In this document: positions 28,120 to 36,299 of the stretch, one piece after another
Position numbering within the stretch: the first letter of the stretch is position 1
Layout of the letters: every line of letters begins with the position of its first letter
Assembly (NCBI RefSeq): GCF_021272185.1
Contig: NZ_JAJSEC010000012.1
Location: 42,275 to 106,274 of the forward strand
Origin: Roseivivax sp. GX 12232
Lineage (GTDB): Bacteria; Pseudomonadota; Alphaproteobacteria; Rhodobacterales; Rhodobacteraceae
Reading direction: 5' to 3'
Length of the DNA stretch: 64,000 nucleotides
Made by a program: the position numbers and the translations under genes
The notes under the pieces: generated by a model
What the model saw: only the letters and a program-made list of their open reading frames with translations
Database searches by the model: none
What the model was told of the DNA's origin: nothing

Positions 28120-28845
28120 CTACATCAGCGGGCGCGGCAGGGTCGGATGTTCGACCAGGCCGACCTCCTCCAGCGCCTCGATGTCGGGGACATGCAGCCG
28201 CCCGTTGGTCCAATTCGCCAGCTTCTTCTCGCGCAGCTGGGCGAGCGTCTTGTTGGTATGGACCAGCGACAGCCCCAGCGCGTCGGCCAGGTTCTGCTGC
28301 CGGTAGGGCAGCGGCACCGAGCTGCCCTCGCGCATCTCCAGCGCGTCGAGGCGGCGGTAGAGCCGGGAAAAGGCCCAGGCGATGCTCTCATAGGCCGAGC
28401 GCTGGCCGATGGTGGCCAGCGCCTCGCCCAGGAAGCGCTCCTCGGAGGCGGAAAGCCAGGTCAGGTCGAAGGCCCGTTCGGCCTGGTTGCGGAACAGCGT
28501 CCAGAGCTCCGAGCGGTTGAAGACGCAGAGCGTCATATCGGTCGTCGCCTCGACCGAATGGGTCATATATTCCATGACCCCCGCCTGCAGGCCGATGAAA
28601 TCGCCGGGCAAAATGAAGGACAGGACCTGCCGCCGCCCGTCCGCCAGAAGCGTGTAGCGCAGCCCGAAACCCGAGAGCGCGGTGAAAAGCTGCGGCGAGT
28701 TCGACCCTTCGGACATCAAGGGCGTGCCGGCCTGCACGGTCATTTCCCCGACCTTGAAGCGCTCCATGAAGCCCACCTCGCGGTCGGACATCGGCTTGAA
28801 CAGCTCCAGCCCGCGCAACGGGCACTGCGTGCATTTGGTCGTCAT
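28120..28845 (-). CDS. Crp/Fnr-family transcriptional regulator
   Basis: Protein of 241 residues. An N-terminal beta-barrel sensor domain (about 20-120) is followed by a dimerisation helix and a helix-turn-helix (about 165-215, LPYRQQNLADALGLSLVHTN). The start has C5-TQ-C8 (TTKCTQCPLRGLELF) but lacks the third N-terminal cysteine of oxygen-sensing FNR; the only other cysteines seen are an internal one in DMTLCVFNR. It may bind an Fe-S cluster differently, sense another signal, or use no cluster. GGGGTGAGG precedes the ATG. The effector is unknown. Confidence 0.85.
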   Translation of the reverse strand: MTTKCTQCPLRGLELFKPMSDREVGFMERFKVGEMTVQAGTPLMSEGSNSPQLFTALSGFGLRYTLLADGRRQVLSFILPGDFIGLQAGVMEYMTHSVEATTDMTLCVFNRSELWTLFRNQAERAFDLTWLSASEERFLGEALATIGQRSAYESIAWAFSRLYRRLDALEMREGSSVPLPYRQQNLADALGLSLVHTNKTLAQLREKKLANWTNGRLHVPDIEALEEVGLVEHPTLPRPLM

Positions 28846-29174
28846 CCTCACCCCCTCACCCGGCCGCAAAAAAATCTGGCCGAGTATGTCACAGTTTAAT
28901 GCGCGGGGGCGCGCGGTGATCCAGAAGGGGCGCAATCCGTCCGGCGAGTTGCACATTCGCAATCCCGCCATCAGGGAACCCGGCGCCGAGATCGGCGTTT
29001 ATCGGGTCTCTTGGGACGCTCAAGAGCGCGCCGAAAGGCGCGAGGAATTCGGATTCGGAGGCCGTAATCCTGTCGTTAGGCTGAGGGGCCAAGACGGTGG
29101 GAGCCTTCGAAGCGCAAGGGTCGCATCCCGCCGGTGCGGCCCTTGTTGCTTTCTAAGGCCCCCTTTCCCGGGCC
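28846..29174. other. Intergenic region with several hairpins, possible small RNA
   Basis: No gene can be supported here. CGCGCC-GAAA-GGCGCG (29027-29042) is a perfect stem with a GNRA-type loop. AAGGG-CGCA/TGCG-CCCTT (29116-29144) forms a longer stem followed by TTGTTGCTTTC. The stretch between them, TTCGGATTCGGAGGCCGT and on, is unlike the flanking coding DNA. AT-rich bases at 28868-28900 belong to the promoter region of the Crp/Fnr gene. A 67-codon minus-strand frame exists at 28889-29092 but has no ribosome binding site. Confidence 0.35.
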
Positions 29175-29636
29175 TCAGGACGCTTTCAGAAGCTCGCGCA
29201 CCGCCGGAAGTTTCTTCGGCTTGGCGCTGTCGAGCGTCAGGAGAAGCTCGGCCAGGTCGGCCTCGACGACCCGTTTCGCCGCCTGGGCCGGCTTGAACCA
29301 GCGGCGCTTGCGCTCGCCGCTCTCCTTCCAGCGTCTTTTCAGTTTCTCAACGATCATCGGGTAGACCCGCACCAGGCAGGGCACGATCCGCCCGTCGTCG
29401 AGGATCTTGGGATACCGGTAGGTGCCGATCGCCTCGCGGCCGATGTAGCCCAGCGCGCCGGCCTCCTCGAGCGCCTCGATCTCGGCGGCTCGCCAGGGCT
29501 TCTTGCCGTCCATCTCCCAGCCCTTGGGCATGACCCAGCGGCCGGTATCGCGCGAGGTGACCATGAGGATCTCGACCTTGTCATCCTTCTTGAATCTCAG
29601 CGGCAGCGCCGCGATCTGTTCGCCTATCTCCGGCAT
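29175..29636 (-). CDS. NUDIX hydrolase
   Basis: Protein of 153 residues with a Nudix fold: IGEQIAALPLRF, VTSRDTGRWVMPKGWEMDGK and the helix AAEIEALEEAGALG. The helix matches the Nudix box except that the Arg of RE is replaced by Ile, as can occur in this branch. The usual substrates are nucleoside diphosphates linked to another group, including diphosphoinositol-like polyphosphates. AAGGGG lies eight bases before the ATG at 29636. An in-frame GTG at 29687 follows the upstream gene's stop by only a few bases and remains possible. Confidence 0.8.
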   Translation of the reverse strand: MPEIGEQIAALPLRFKKDDKVEILMVTSRDTGRWVMPKGWEMDGKKPWRAAEIEALEEAGALGYIGREAIGTYRYPKILDDGRIVPCLVRVYPMIVEKLKRRWKESGERKRRWFKPAQAAKRVVEADLAELLLTLDSAKPKKLPAVRELLKAS

Positions 29637-29693
29637 CTCCTTGTCCCCTTGCCCGATCGACCTGCCGTCGTTTTGTGTCTTGTCCACTCACGT

Positions 29694-30302
29694 TTACATG
29701 AACGGATGTCCAAGCGGCGCATACCCGGCGGCCAATGCGCCCGTGATGGGGCGCGGCGTGAGCACCGTGAGAGCACCGGTGACGCTGGCCGCGGGTTCAT
29801 ACCCCTGGCTTGTCCAACGCCACATCTTGTCGCGCCAGAGTAGCAGAGCCACAGCATCTTCTCCAAGAACGAATGTGCCGTCGGGTAATTCGGCCCGTTT
29901 TGCCTGCCAGCGCGCGTCCGGCCCCGTCCGCGCCTCGTGCAGAAGCCTGTCCATCTCGGCGGCCCGCGGCGCGGGGCCAAGCGTCGGGCAGGCCCGCGCC
30001 AGGGCTTCGCGAAACTCCAGGTAGGCGGCGCGCCGGCACTCCGCGCAGGGCCTGTGGCCCGCGGCCAGCGCCACCCATTCGTCGCTGAAGAACAGCTCGG
30101 TATAGCTGCGCGGCATCATCATCTCGGGCCGGTGGCGGCCCTTGAAGTCGAGCAGGCAGGAAATCCAGGCCCGGCCGCGCCAGCGCGCCCGCCCGAGCCG
30201 CTTCTGCCCGTCGTGCAGCCGCCCGCGATTGCCCATGAGGCTGCCGCGCGCGGGGTCGGCGACGATCTCTCCGAAAGGCGTGACGCGGTTCTGAAGGGGC
30301 AT
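29694..30302 (-). CDS. Conserved hypothetical protein with CxxC-type motif
   Basis: Protein of 202 residues opening MPLQNRVTPFGEIVADPARG, then a basic segment RLHDGQKRLGRARWRGRAW, then GHRPCAECRRAAYLEFREAL, which resembles a single metal-binding or HNH-adjacent turn. It ends with a Trp-rich segment (LLWRDKMWRWTSQGYEPAA). I do not recognise a named domain. It is in the same direction as the NUDIX gene and just upstream of it. The CAEC turn and Arg-rich character hint at nucleic acid contact, but this is only an inference. Confidence 0.75.
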   Translation of the reverse strand: MPLQNRVTPFGEIVADPARGSLMGNRGRLHDGQKRLGRARWRGRAWISCLLDFKGRHRPEMMMPRSYTELFFSDEWVALAAGHRPCAECRRAAYLEFREALARACPTLGPAPRAAEMDRLLHEARTGPDARWQAKRAELPDGTFVLGEDAVALLLWRDKMWRWTSQGYEPAASVTGALTVLTPRPITGALAAGYAPLGHPFM

Positions 30303-30364
30303 GGCGAGAGGGCCCGAAAACGAGGAAGGCCGCGTCCCCTGGGGAACGCGGCCTTCGGGAATTC

Positions 30365-30441
30365 TGGCGGACCGAGGAGGATTCGAACCCCCGACCCCCT
30401 GATTCGTAGTCAGGTACTCTATCCAGCTGAGCTATCGGTCC
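30365..30441 (-). tRNA. tRNA-Arg (anticodon ACG)
   Basis: On the minus strand the acceptor strands GGACCGA (30441-30435) and TCGGTCC (30375-30369) pair fully. GCTCAGCTGGATAGAG matches the D-arm and GGTTCGAATCC the T-arm. The anticodon arm CCTGA-CTACGAA-TCAGG gives anticodon ACG, read as ICG after TadA editing. The 3' CCA is encoded (30367-30365). The 77-nt tRNA is complete. Confidence 0.97.
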
Positions 30442-30511
30442 GTTGGGGCGGCAGATACCCCCCGTGCCGGATGAACGCAAGGGCCCCCTGCCGGATTTTT
30501 TCATCAAACCG

Positions 30512-31897
30512 TCAAAGATCGCCCATCGGCAGGCTGAGCCGGAAGACGGTGCCGTCCTCGTCGCTGCGCACCAGTTCGAGACGGCCGCCATGGCCGCGCA
30601 CCAGCTCCGAGACGATGGCGAGGCCCAGCCCCACCCCGCCTTTGCGGGCGCTGCCCTGGAAGGCCTGGAACAGGAACTCGCGCGCCTTGGGCGGCAGGCC
30701 CGGGCCGGTGTCGCAGACCTCGATCACCCAGTCGGTGTCGGTGACATGACCCGCGACCGAAATCTCTCCGGGCTGGCCGCCGCCGATGATCGCCTGCCGG
30801 GCGTTGCGCACCAGGTTGGAGATCATCCGGTGCACCTGCTCGGGGTCGCCGCGCACGCTCATGGTGGCGGGCACATCGGGCGAGAGCGACAGATCGTGGT
30901 CGCCGATCGCCAGGCGCTCGGCCTCGAAGACATCCTCGACCAGTTCGGCCAGGTTGAAGCGGGTCAGCGTCGGCGCCGGCTCCTCGGCGCGGCCGAAGGC
31001 CAGGGTGCTCTCGCAGAGGCTCACCGCGCGCTGGATCGAGTTCACCAGCTTCGGCGCCATGCGCTTGACGGTCGGGTCCTCGGAGGCCTCGATCCGGTCG
31101 GTGAAGAGCTGCGCCGAGGTCAGGATGTTGCGCAGGTCGTGGCTGACCCGCGCCACCGCGCCGCCGAGTTGGGCCAGCCGCTCTTTCTGGCGCAGCGACT
31201 GGGTGAGCTGGGTCTGCAGCGATTGCAGCGCCTCCTGCGCCTCGCGGACCTCGGTCACCCTGGCGTAGGGCTTGATGATCCGCCGGGCGTCCTCGGGCGC
31301 CTCGGCATAGGCCTGCATGTTGCGCACCACGGACTTGATGTTCTTCACCAGGAGCTGGCGCACCGCGAAGAACAACAGCCCCGCGGTGATCACCGAGATG
31401 AAGGCCGAGAGCGCCAGGATGCGCAGCCCGTAGTCGATCATCGCCTCGCGCATCTCGGTGGTGTCCATGGTGACCTCGATCAGCAGCCCCGCCTCGCGCG
31501 AGGGGCTGCCGATCACCCGGATCAGCGAGGGCTCGGGCTCGATCAGGCGCCGCACGGCGTCGTAGATCAGCATCGGCGGCCCGGCCTCGCGCAGGTCGAA
31601 GGTCTCGTCGATCTCGCCAGGCATCGGCGAAGTCAGCACCAGCTGCCGCGCGGTGTCGCGCCGCAACACGATGTTGAAGACCCCGGCGTTGAGCAGCAGC
31701 TCCTCCTCGAGGTCGCGGTCGATCATGTCGGCATCGGCGGCCAGCAGCGCCAGCGAGGCGATCTGCGCCCGCTCGAGCCGGTCGATCAGGTAGTCCTGGC
31801 GGAAGCGCGCCACCGAGGGGAAGAAGATGAAGACCTCGGCCAGCATCACGAAAAGAACCGTGAGGATCAGGAACCGGCCGGAGAGCGTGCGGAACAT
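30512..31897 (-). CDS. Sensor histidine kinase
   Basis: This 461-residue membrane kinase has helix 1 at about 7-30 and a periplasmic domain (about 31-155) with FNIVLRRDTARQLVLTSPMP. Helix 2 is at about 160-182 (LALSAFISVITAGLLFFAV), then HAMP-like and HisKA segments with phospho-acceptor His in VSHDLRNILTS. The HATPase has the N box MISNLVRNARQAI, G1 CDTGPGLPP and G2 GGVGLGLAIV. No response regulator gene adjoins it, so it is an orphan or pairs with a distant regulator. The signal is unknown. Confidence 0.9.
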   Translation of the reverse strand: MFRTLSGRFLILTVLFVMLAEVFIFFPSVARFRQDYLIDRLERAQIASLALLAADADMIDRDLEEELLLNAGVFNIVLRRDTARQLVLTSPMPGEIDETFDLREAGPPMLIYDAVRRLIEPEPSLIRVIGSPSREAGLLIEVTMDTTEMREAMIDYGLRILALSAFISVITAGLLFFAVRQLLVKNIKSVVRNMQAYAEAPEDARRIIKPYARVTEVREAQEALQSLQTQLTQSLRQKERLAQLGGAVARVSHDLRNILTSAQLFTDRIEASEDPTVKRMAPKLVNSIQRAVSLCESTLAFGRAEEPAPTLTRFNLAELVEDVFEAERLAIGDHDLSLSPDVPATMSVRGDPEQVHRMISNLVRNARQAIIGGGQPGEISVAGHVTDTDWVIEVCDTGPGLPPKAREFLFQAFQGSARKGGVGLGLAIVSELVRGHGGRLELVRSDEDGTVFRLSLPMGDL

Positions 31898-31921
31898 GGA
31901 AACGGTAAATACTCCTGCCGC

Positions 31922-33340
31922 CTACGGCAGATAGCGCTGCACCATGCGGACCACACGCTTCACTGCCTGGGAGTCGAACAATTTCGGGGAAAAGTAGGCC
32001 CCCGCCACCCGTTTGTTAAGTTCCCCATAGGTGGGATAGGGCGAGACCGTGTTGGAAACGGCCTTCATCTTCATGCCGTTGGCGATGGCGAAGGCCCAGA
32101 AGTTGATGTGCTCGCCCGCCTGGTGGCCGAGGATCGAGGCCCCCACCGGCTTGCCGCCCGCCACCATGACCTTGACGATGCCGTCGGTCTGGCGCTCGGC
32201 CTGGGCGCGGTCGTTGCCGTCGTAGTCAAAGCGCGCCACCTCCAGCTTGGGGCCGTATTCCTTGCGCGCCTGGGCCTCGGTCAGCCCGACCTGCGCGATC
32301 TCGGGGTCGATATAGGTGACCCAGGGGATATGTCGCGTCTTGGCCTTGGCCGGCAGCCCGAAAAGCGCCGATTGCACCACCACCCCGGCGTGATAGCCGG
32401 CGACATGTGTGAACTGCATGCCGCCCGCGGCGTCGCCGATGGCATAGACCCGCTTGTTGGTGGTCTTGAGCGCGGCATCGACCTTCACCCCGGTGCGGGT
32501 GGTCTCGATCCCGGCCTTCTCGAGGTCGAGCCCCTCGGTATTGGCCTTGCGTCCGACCGCCACGAGGATGTGCGAGCCCTTGAAGACGCGGCCGTCCTCG
32601 ACCTCGACCTCGAGCGCGCCCTCGCTGCCGCGGACCGCCTTGGCGGGGGCCTCCTCCTCGATGGCGATGCCCTCAGCGCGCAGCTTCTCCAGCGCCACGG
32701 CGGCCAGCTCGGGGTCGTCCTTGCCCAGCGCCTTGGCGCCCTCGATCACCGTCATCTCGGAGCCGAGCCGCCGGTGCGCCTGGGCCATCTCCATGCCGAT
32801 CGGCCCGCCGCCGATGACGATCAGGTGGTCTGGCCGCTCGCGCAGCGCCCAGAGCGTCTCGTTGGTCAGATAGGGCACCTGGTCGAGCCCGGGGATCGGC
32901 GGCACGAAGGCGGTGGAGCCGGTGGCGATCACGATCCGTCGCGCGGTGATGCGCTTGTCGCCGGCTTCCACCGTGTTCTCCGAGACGAAGCGGCCATGCT
33001 CGCGGATCACCCGCACGCCGAAGCCCTCGAATCGCTCCTGGCTGTCGTGCGGCTCGATGGCGGCGATCACGCCCTGCACGTGGTCCTTGGCGGCGGCGTA
33101 ATCGACCTGCGGCTCGACCGGGGCGATGCCATAGGCGCCGGCCTTGCGCATCTCATGGGCGACCTTGGCCGATTTGATCAGCGCCTTGGAGGGCACGCAG
33201 CCGTAGTTCAGGCAGTCGCCGCCCATCTTGTGCCGCTCGAGCAGGGTCACATCGGCGCCCATCTGCGCAGCCCCCGCGGCGACGGAGAGCCCGCCGGAAC
33301 CCGCGCCGATAACGAGGAGGTCGGTCTTGATCTCTTGCAT
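31922..33340 (-). CDS. FAD-dependent pyridine nucleotide-disulfide oxidoreductase
   Basis: Flavoprotein of 472 residues of the mercuric reductase/dihydrolipoamide dehydrogenase superfamily. It contains VIGAGSGGLSVAAGAAQMG (FAD), the redox disulfide MGGDCLNYGCVPSKALIKSA, NAD(P)-binding VIGGGPIGMEMAQAHRRLG, YAIGDAAGG, and a dimerisation domain ending in YFSPKLFDSQ. It lacks the C-terminal vicinal Cys pair of true MerA, so mercury reduction is unlikely. It follows the TVP38 gene by three bases; in many proteobacteria the two occur together or fused. Confidence 0.9.
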   Translation of the reverse strand: MQEIKTDLLVIGAGSGGLSVAAGAAQMGADVTLLERHKMGGDCLNYGCVPSKALIKSAKVAHEMRKAGAYGIAPVEPQVDYAAAKDHVQGVIAAIEPHDSQERFEGFGVRVIREHGRFVSENTVEAGDKRITARRIVIATGSTAFVPPIPGLDQVPYLTNETLWALRERPDHLIVIGGGPIGMEMAQAHRRLGSEMTVIEGAKALGKDDPELAAVALEKLRAEGIAIEEEAPAKAVRGSEGALEVEVEDGRVFKGSHILVAVGRKANTEGLDLEKAGIETTRTGVKVDAALKTTNKRVYAIGDAAGGMQFTHVAGYHAGVVVQSALFGLPAKAKTRHIPWVTYIDPEIAQVGLTEAQARKEYGPKLEVARFDYDGNDRAQAERQTDGIVKVMVAGGKPVGASILGHQAGEHINFWAFAIANGMKMKAVSNTVSPYPTYGELNKRVAGAYFSPKLFDSQAVKRVVRMVQRYLP

Positions 33341-33343
33341 GGC

Positions 33344-34084
33344 TCAGAGCCCTTTCTTGCCGCGCACGGCCTTGAGGAGGATCGGCAGCGCGGCCAGCGC
33401 GCAGAGGCCCAGGATCGGCAGCAGAATATGCGGCTCGAAGATGATCCCGAGATCCGGCGTCTCGCCGCGCTCGAAGACCTGGCCGAGGCCCGCGCCCACC
33501 GAGGTATAGACCACCGCGCCGGGAATGATCCCGAGGAAGGTCGTCACCACGAAGCGCCAGAGGCTGACGCCGACGAAGGCCGGCACGACATTGGCCACGA
33601 AGAAGGGCACCGCGGGCACCAGGCGGATGAGGAAGAGCATCTCCCACTGGTTCTCGTCGATGCCCGACTTGATCCGGCGCACCAGCCCGTCCGAGGCGTT
33701 CATCTTCTGCGCCATGCGCTCGCCCAGGCCCCATTTCGCGGCGGCGAAGATCGCCGTGGCGCCCAGCGTCGCGGCGGACACGTTGAAGAGCGCGCCAGGG
33801 AAGGTGGCAAACAGGAAACCGCCGGTCAACGTCGCGATGGTCGCCCCGGGCAGCGAAAAGGCCACGATGGTCACATAGGCCGCCATGAAGAGCGCCACGG
33901 TCAGCCCGTAGTTGGCATCTCTGAAGGAGAGGAGCGCCTCGCGATTCTCCCGCAGCGTCTCGAAGGTCAGGTAGTCCTTCAGCGTCACGGCGCCGATCAC
34001 CGCGACGATCGCGATGGCGACGAGCGGCAGGTTGCGCAAGAGCGCGTTGCGGCGCGGCTCCCGGTCGGTCATGGGCTGTTCCAT
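33344..34084 (-). CDS. TVP38/TMEM64-family (VTT) membrane protein
   Basis: Protein of 246 residues with about six membrane helices and the VTT domain core: FMAAYVTIVAFSLPGATIAT, GALFNVSAATLGATAIF and the re-entrant FFVANVVPAFVGVSLWRFV. DedA/TVP38 proteins move lipids or maintain the proton gradient. The gene is upstream of and almost contiguous with the FAD oxidoreductase, so the two products may cooperate. The start is ATG 34084, with a second ATG four codons inside. Confidence 0.88.
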   Translation of the reverse strand: MEQPMTDREPRRNALLRNLPLVAIAIVAVIGAVTLKDYLTFETLRENREALLSFRDANYGLTVALFMAAYVTIVAFSLPGATIATLTGGFLFATFPGALFNVSAATLGATAIFAAAKWGLGERMAQKMNASDGLVRRIKSGIDENQWEMLFLIRLVPAVPFFVANVVPAFVGVSLWRFVVTTFLGIIPGAVVYTSVGAGLGQVFERGETPDLGIIFEPHILLPILGLCALAALPILLKAVRGKKGL

Positions 34085-34457
34085 CTCGCTGTCTCTGTCC
34101 TGGGTCTTTTGTCTCTGACCCTAGACATGCGCCCGCGGGCGAGGTTCCGACAGCGCTCTCACGGGCGGTTGATGTGGGCGGGGGGATTCGCCCGGCGCGG
34201 GGGCTGTTCTGTAACATTCCGCCCGGCTATTGTTGCAGGTGGTCCGCCCGCGCCGCCTCGCGCGCGCCCGCGCGAGCTATATGTTGCGTGGGGTCAGGCC
34301 CGCCCCGCCAAGCATCCCGGGTCGCGCGGAAATTTCCGCCCCGGGCGGCCGCCGGAGGTTTGACATGCCGCCGAGGCTCGCCTATAGGCCGGGCTTCGAG
34401 AGATTCATCGGCCCCGTGGACGCCGCCGCGCCGGGCCCGAGACCACGGAGACTAGAG
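34085..34457. other. Intergenic region upstream of rpmH with a long GC hairpin
   Basis: CTCGCGCG (34257-34264) pairs with CGCGCGAG (34269-34276) around a CGCC loop. The divergent TVP38 gene and the ribosomal operon share this space. The strong promoter at 34360-34388 lies within it. No further gene or DnaA-box cluster is visible. Confidence 0.4.
34360..34388 (+). promoter_or_regulatory. Strong housekeeping promoter upstream of rpmH
   Basis: TTGACA (34360-34365), identical to the consensus, lies exactly 17 bases before TATAGG (34383-34388). The predicted start is near 34395, leaving about 60 bases of leader before rpmH. A strong sigma-70-type promoter is expected for the L34-RNase P operon. 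Confidence 0.75.
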
Positions 34458-34595
34458 ATGTCGAAACGCACGTTTCAACCGTCCAACCTGGTGCGCAAGC
34501 GCCGTCACGGGTTTCGTGCGCGCATGGCCACCAAGGCCGGCCGCAAGATCCTGAACGCCCGCCGCGCCCGCGGCCGGAAGAGCCTGAGCGCGTAA
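34458..34595 (+). CDS. rpmH: 50S ribosomal protein L34
   Basis: The 45-residue, highly basic protein with the family signature [20 protein letters not shown] and [20 protein letters not shown] is the small L34 subunit of the large ribosomal subunit. GGAGACTAGAG precedes the ATG. It begins the conserved rpmH-rnpA-yidD-yidC order, which is intact up to yidD; ttcA and an EAL gene then separate yidD from yidC. Confidence 0.97.
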
Positions 34596-34615
34596 CCCGC
34601 GCCAGGAGCGACCTG

Positions 34616-35053
34616 ATGACGCCGCCGAAGGCCCCCGACCAGACGGACGGGACACCGCCTTCGGCGGCTTTGTCATGTCCGGAGGTCAGCGCGCCCCTTC
34701 GCACCATGAAGACCCGCGCGGAATTCCTGCGCGCCGCCCGTGCCGACAAGCAGGGCACCAAGGGGCTCCTGGTGCAGGGCCGCGCGCGCGCCGAGGCCTC
34801 GCCCGAGGGGGGCGCGCCTGCCGAGATCCGCGTGGGCTACACCTGCTCCAAGAAGGTCGGCAATGCCGTCGCCCGCAACCGCGCCAAGCGCCGGCTGCGC
34901 GCCGCCGCGCGCGCGGTGATCGCCGATGACGGCCGGCCGGGCTGGGACTACGTGCTGATCGGCAAGCGCGAGGTCACCGCCGCGCGCAGCTTCGAGGGGC
35001 TCCTGTCGGACCTGCGCTACGCGCTCCGCAAGCTGCACGAGCGCGCCAGATGA
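34616..35053 (+). CDS. rnpA: Ribonuclease P protein component
   Basis: Protein of 145 residues. The conserved RNR box is ARNRAKRRLRAAAR, preceded by RVGYTCSKKVGNAV. It assists the catalytic RNA in 5' processing of tRNA precursors. An N-terminal Pro-rich extension (about 1-30) precedes the fold. GGAGCGACC stands before the ATG, so the extension is probably translated; family members often start nearer MKTRAEF (34706). It overlaps yidD by four bases. Confidence 0.95.
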   Translation: MTPPKAPDQTDGTPPSAALSCPEVSAPLRTMKTRAEFLRAARADKQGTKGLLVQGRARAEASPEGGAPAEIRVGYTCSKKVGNAVARNRAKRRLRAAARAVIADDGRPGWDYVLIGKREVTAARSFEGLLSDLRYALRKLHERAR

Positions 35054-35286
35054 CGCCGCTGGCCCGCCTGGTCGCCCTGCCCGTGCACGGCTACCGGCTG
35101 TTCCTGTCGCCCTGGCTCGGCCGCTCCTGCCGCTTCGATCCGAGCTGCTCGCGCTATGCGCTCGAGGCGCTCGAGACCCATGGCGCGCTGCGCGGCGGCT
35201 GGCTGGCGCTCAGGCGCATCGCGCGCTGCCATCCCTGGGGCGGCAGCGGCATCGACGACGTGCCCCCGCCCGGCCCCGGGCGCTGA
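35050..35286 (+). CDS. yidD: Membrane protein insertion efficiency factor YidD
   Basis: Small 78-residue protein with the YidD pattern: RLFLSPWLGRSCRFDPSCSR, YALEALETHG and CHPWGGSGIDDVP. Three Cys residues are conserved. It assists YidC-dependent insertion. Its ATG overlaps the rnpA stop (ATGA). Confidence 0.95.
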   Translation: MTPLARLVALPVHGYRLFLSPWLGRSCRFDPSCSRYALEALETHGALRGGWLALRRIARCHPWGGSGIDDVPPPGPGR

Positions 35287-35342
35287 GGGTCATCCGCGGC
35301 GGGCGCTTCCCCTAGCCCCGCGCTTTTGGCAAGAGGACGGTC

Positions 35343-36233
35343 ATGTTCGACAACGCCGACGACATCCACCCGCTCTTCGAGGGCGCGCCCAAATCCACGG
35401 AGTTCAAGAAGCTCCGCAAGCGCATCGTGCAGGCCACCCGCGAGGCGGTCGACCAATATGGCATGGTCGAGAAGACCGCCGACGGCAGCCGCCCGAAGTG
35501 GCTGGTCTGCCTCTCCGGCGGCAAGGACAGCTACACCCTGCTCGCCGTCCTGCACGAGCTGCAGTGGCGCGGGCTCCTGCCGGTGGACATCCTGGCCTGC
35601 AACCTCGACCAGGGGCAGCCGGGCTTTCCCGCGACCGTCCTGCCCGAGTTCCTCGAGAAGATGCGCGTGCCGCATCGCATCGAGTATCAGGACACCTATT
35701 CCGTCGTCGTCGACAAGGTGCCCGAGGGGCGCACCTTCTGCGCGCTCTGCTCGCGGCTGCGGCGCGGCCATCTCTACCGCATCGCCCGCGAAGAGGGCTG
35801 TTCGGCGGTGGTTCTCGGCCATCACCGCGACGACATCCTCGAGACCTTCTTCATGAACCTCTTCCACGGCGGGCGGCTCGCGACCATGCCGCCGAAGCTG
35901 GTCAACGAGGAGGGCGATCTTTTCGTCTACCGCCCGCTCGCCCATGTGGCCGAGGCCGATTGCGACAGGTTCGCCCGCGCCATGGGCTATCCGATCATTC
36001 CCTGCGACCTCTGCGGCAGCCAGGACGGGCTGCAGCGCCAGCAGGTGAAGCAGATCCTCGACCAGTGGGAAAAGAACAGCCCCGGCCGCCGGCAGGTGAT
36101 GTTCCGGGCGCTGATGAACGCGCGGCCCTCGCATCTGCTGGATCCGGGGCTTTTCGATTTCGCCGGGCTGATGCGCTCGAAGACACCCGAGAGCGCGGAA
36201 CCCGAGGCGCCCGCGGTGCCCGCGCTGCGTTAA
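35343..36233 (+). CDS. ttcA: tRNA 2-thiocytidine(32) synthetase
   Basis: Protein of 296 residues, an ATP-dependent PP-loop enzyme that thiolates C32 of tRNA with help from a 4Fe-4S cluster. The PP-loop is [11 protein letters not shown] (S58-S63). Cluster ligands are expected at C133 and C136 (FCALCSRLR) and in the CDLCGSQDG turn (C221, C224). The C-terminus after about 265 is Glu/Ala-rich. It is inserted between yidD and yidC together with the EAL gene. Confidence 0.94.
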   Translation: MFDNADDIHPLFEGAPKSTEFKKLRKRIVQATREAVDQYGMVEKTADGSRPKWLVCLSGGKDSYTLLAVLHELQWRGLLPVDILACNLDQGQPGFPATVLPEFLEKMRVPHRIEYQDTYSVVVDKVPEGRTFCALCSRLRRGHLYRIAREEGCSAVVLGHHRDDILETFFMNLFHGGRLATMPPKLVNEEGDLFVYRPLAHVAEADCDRFARAMGYPIIPCDLCGSQDGLQRQQVKQILDQWEKNSPGRRQVMFRALMNARPSHLLDPGLFDFAGLMRSKTPESAEPEAPAVPALR

Positions 36234-36299
36234 GCGGACGTTCAGGGAATCACATTAGCCTCCGGCCCGAACTGTGGTGAAACACTCGGGACGGTCGCG

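Noticed and set aside
28120..28845. Naming the Crp/Fnr protein FnrL
   Set aside because: It lacks the N-terminal three-cysteine set of FNR/FnrL.
28889..29092. A 67-codon minus-strand frame
   Set aside because: No ribosome binding site, overlaps hairpins, and shows no domain.
30443..34363. A 1,306-codon open frame on the plus strand across this interval
   Set aside because: It runs antisense to the well-supported kinase, flavoprotein and TVP38 genes. Its composition (runs of His, Arg, Gly, Asp) is typical of GC-rich shadow frames.
34085..34457. Possible replication origin near rpmH
   Set aside because: No cluster of DnaA boxes or AT-rich unwinding element; dnaA is not present in the window.
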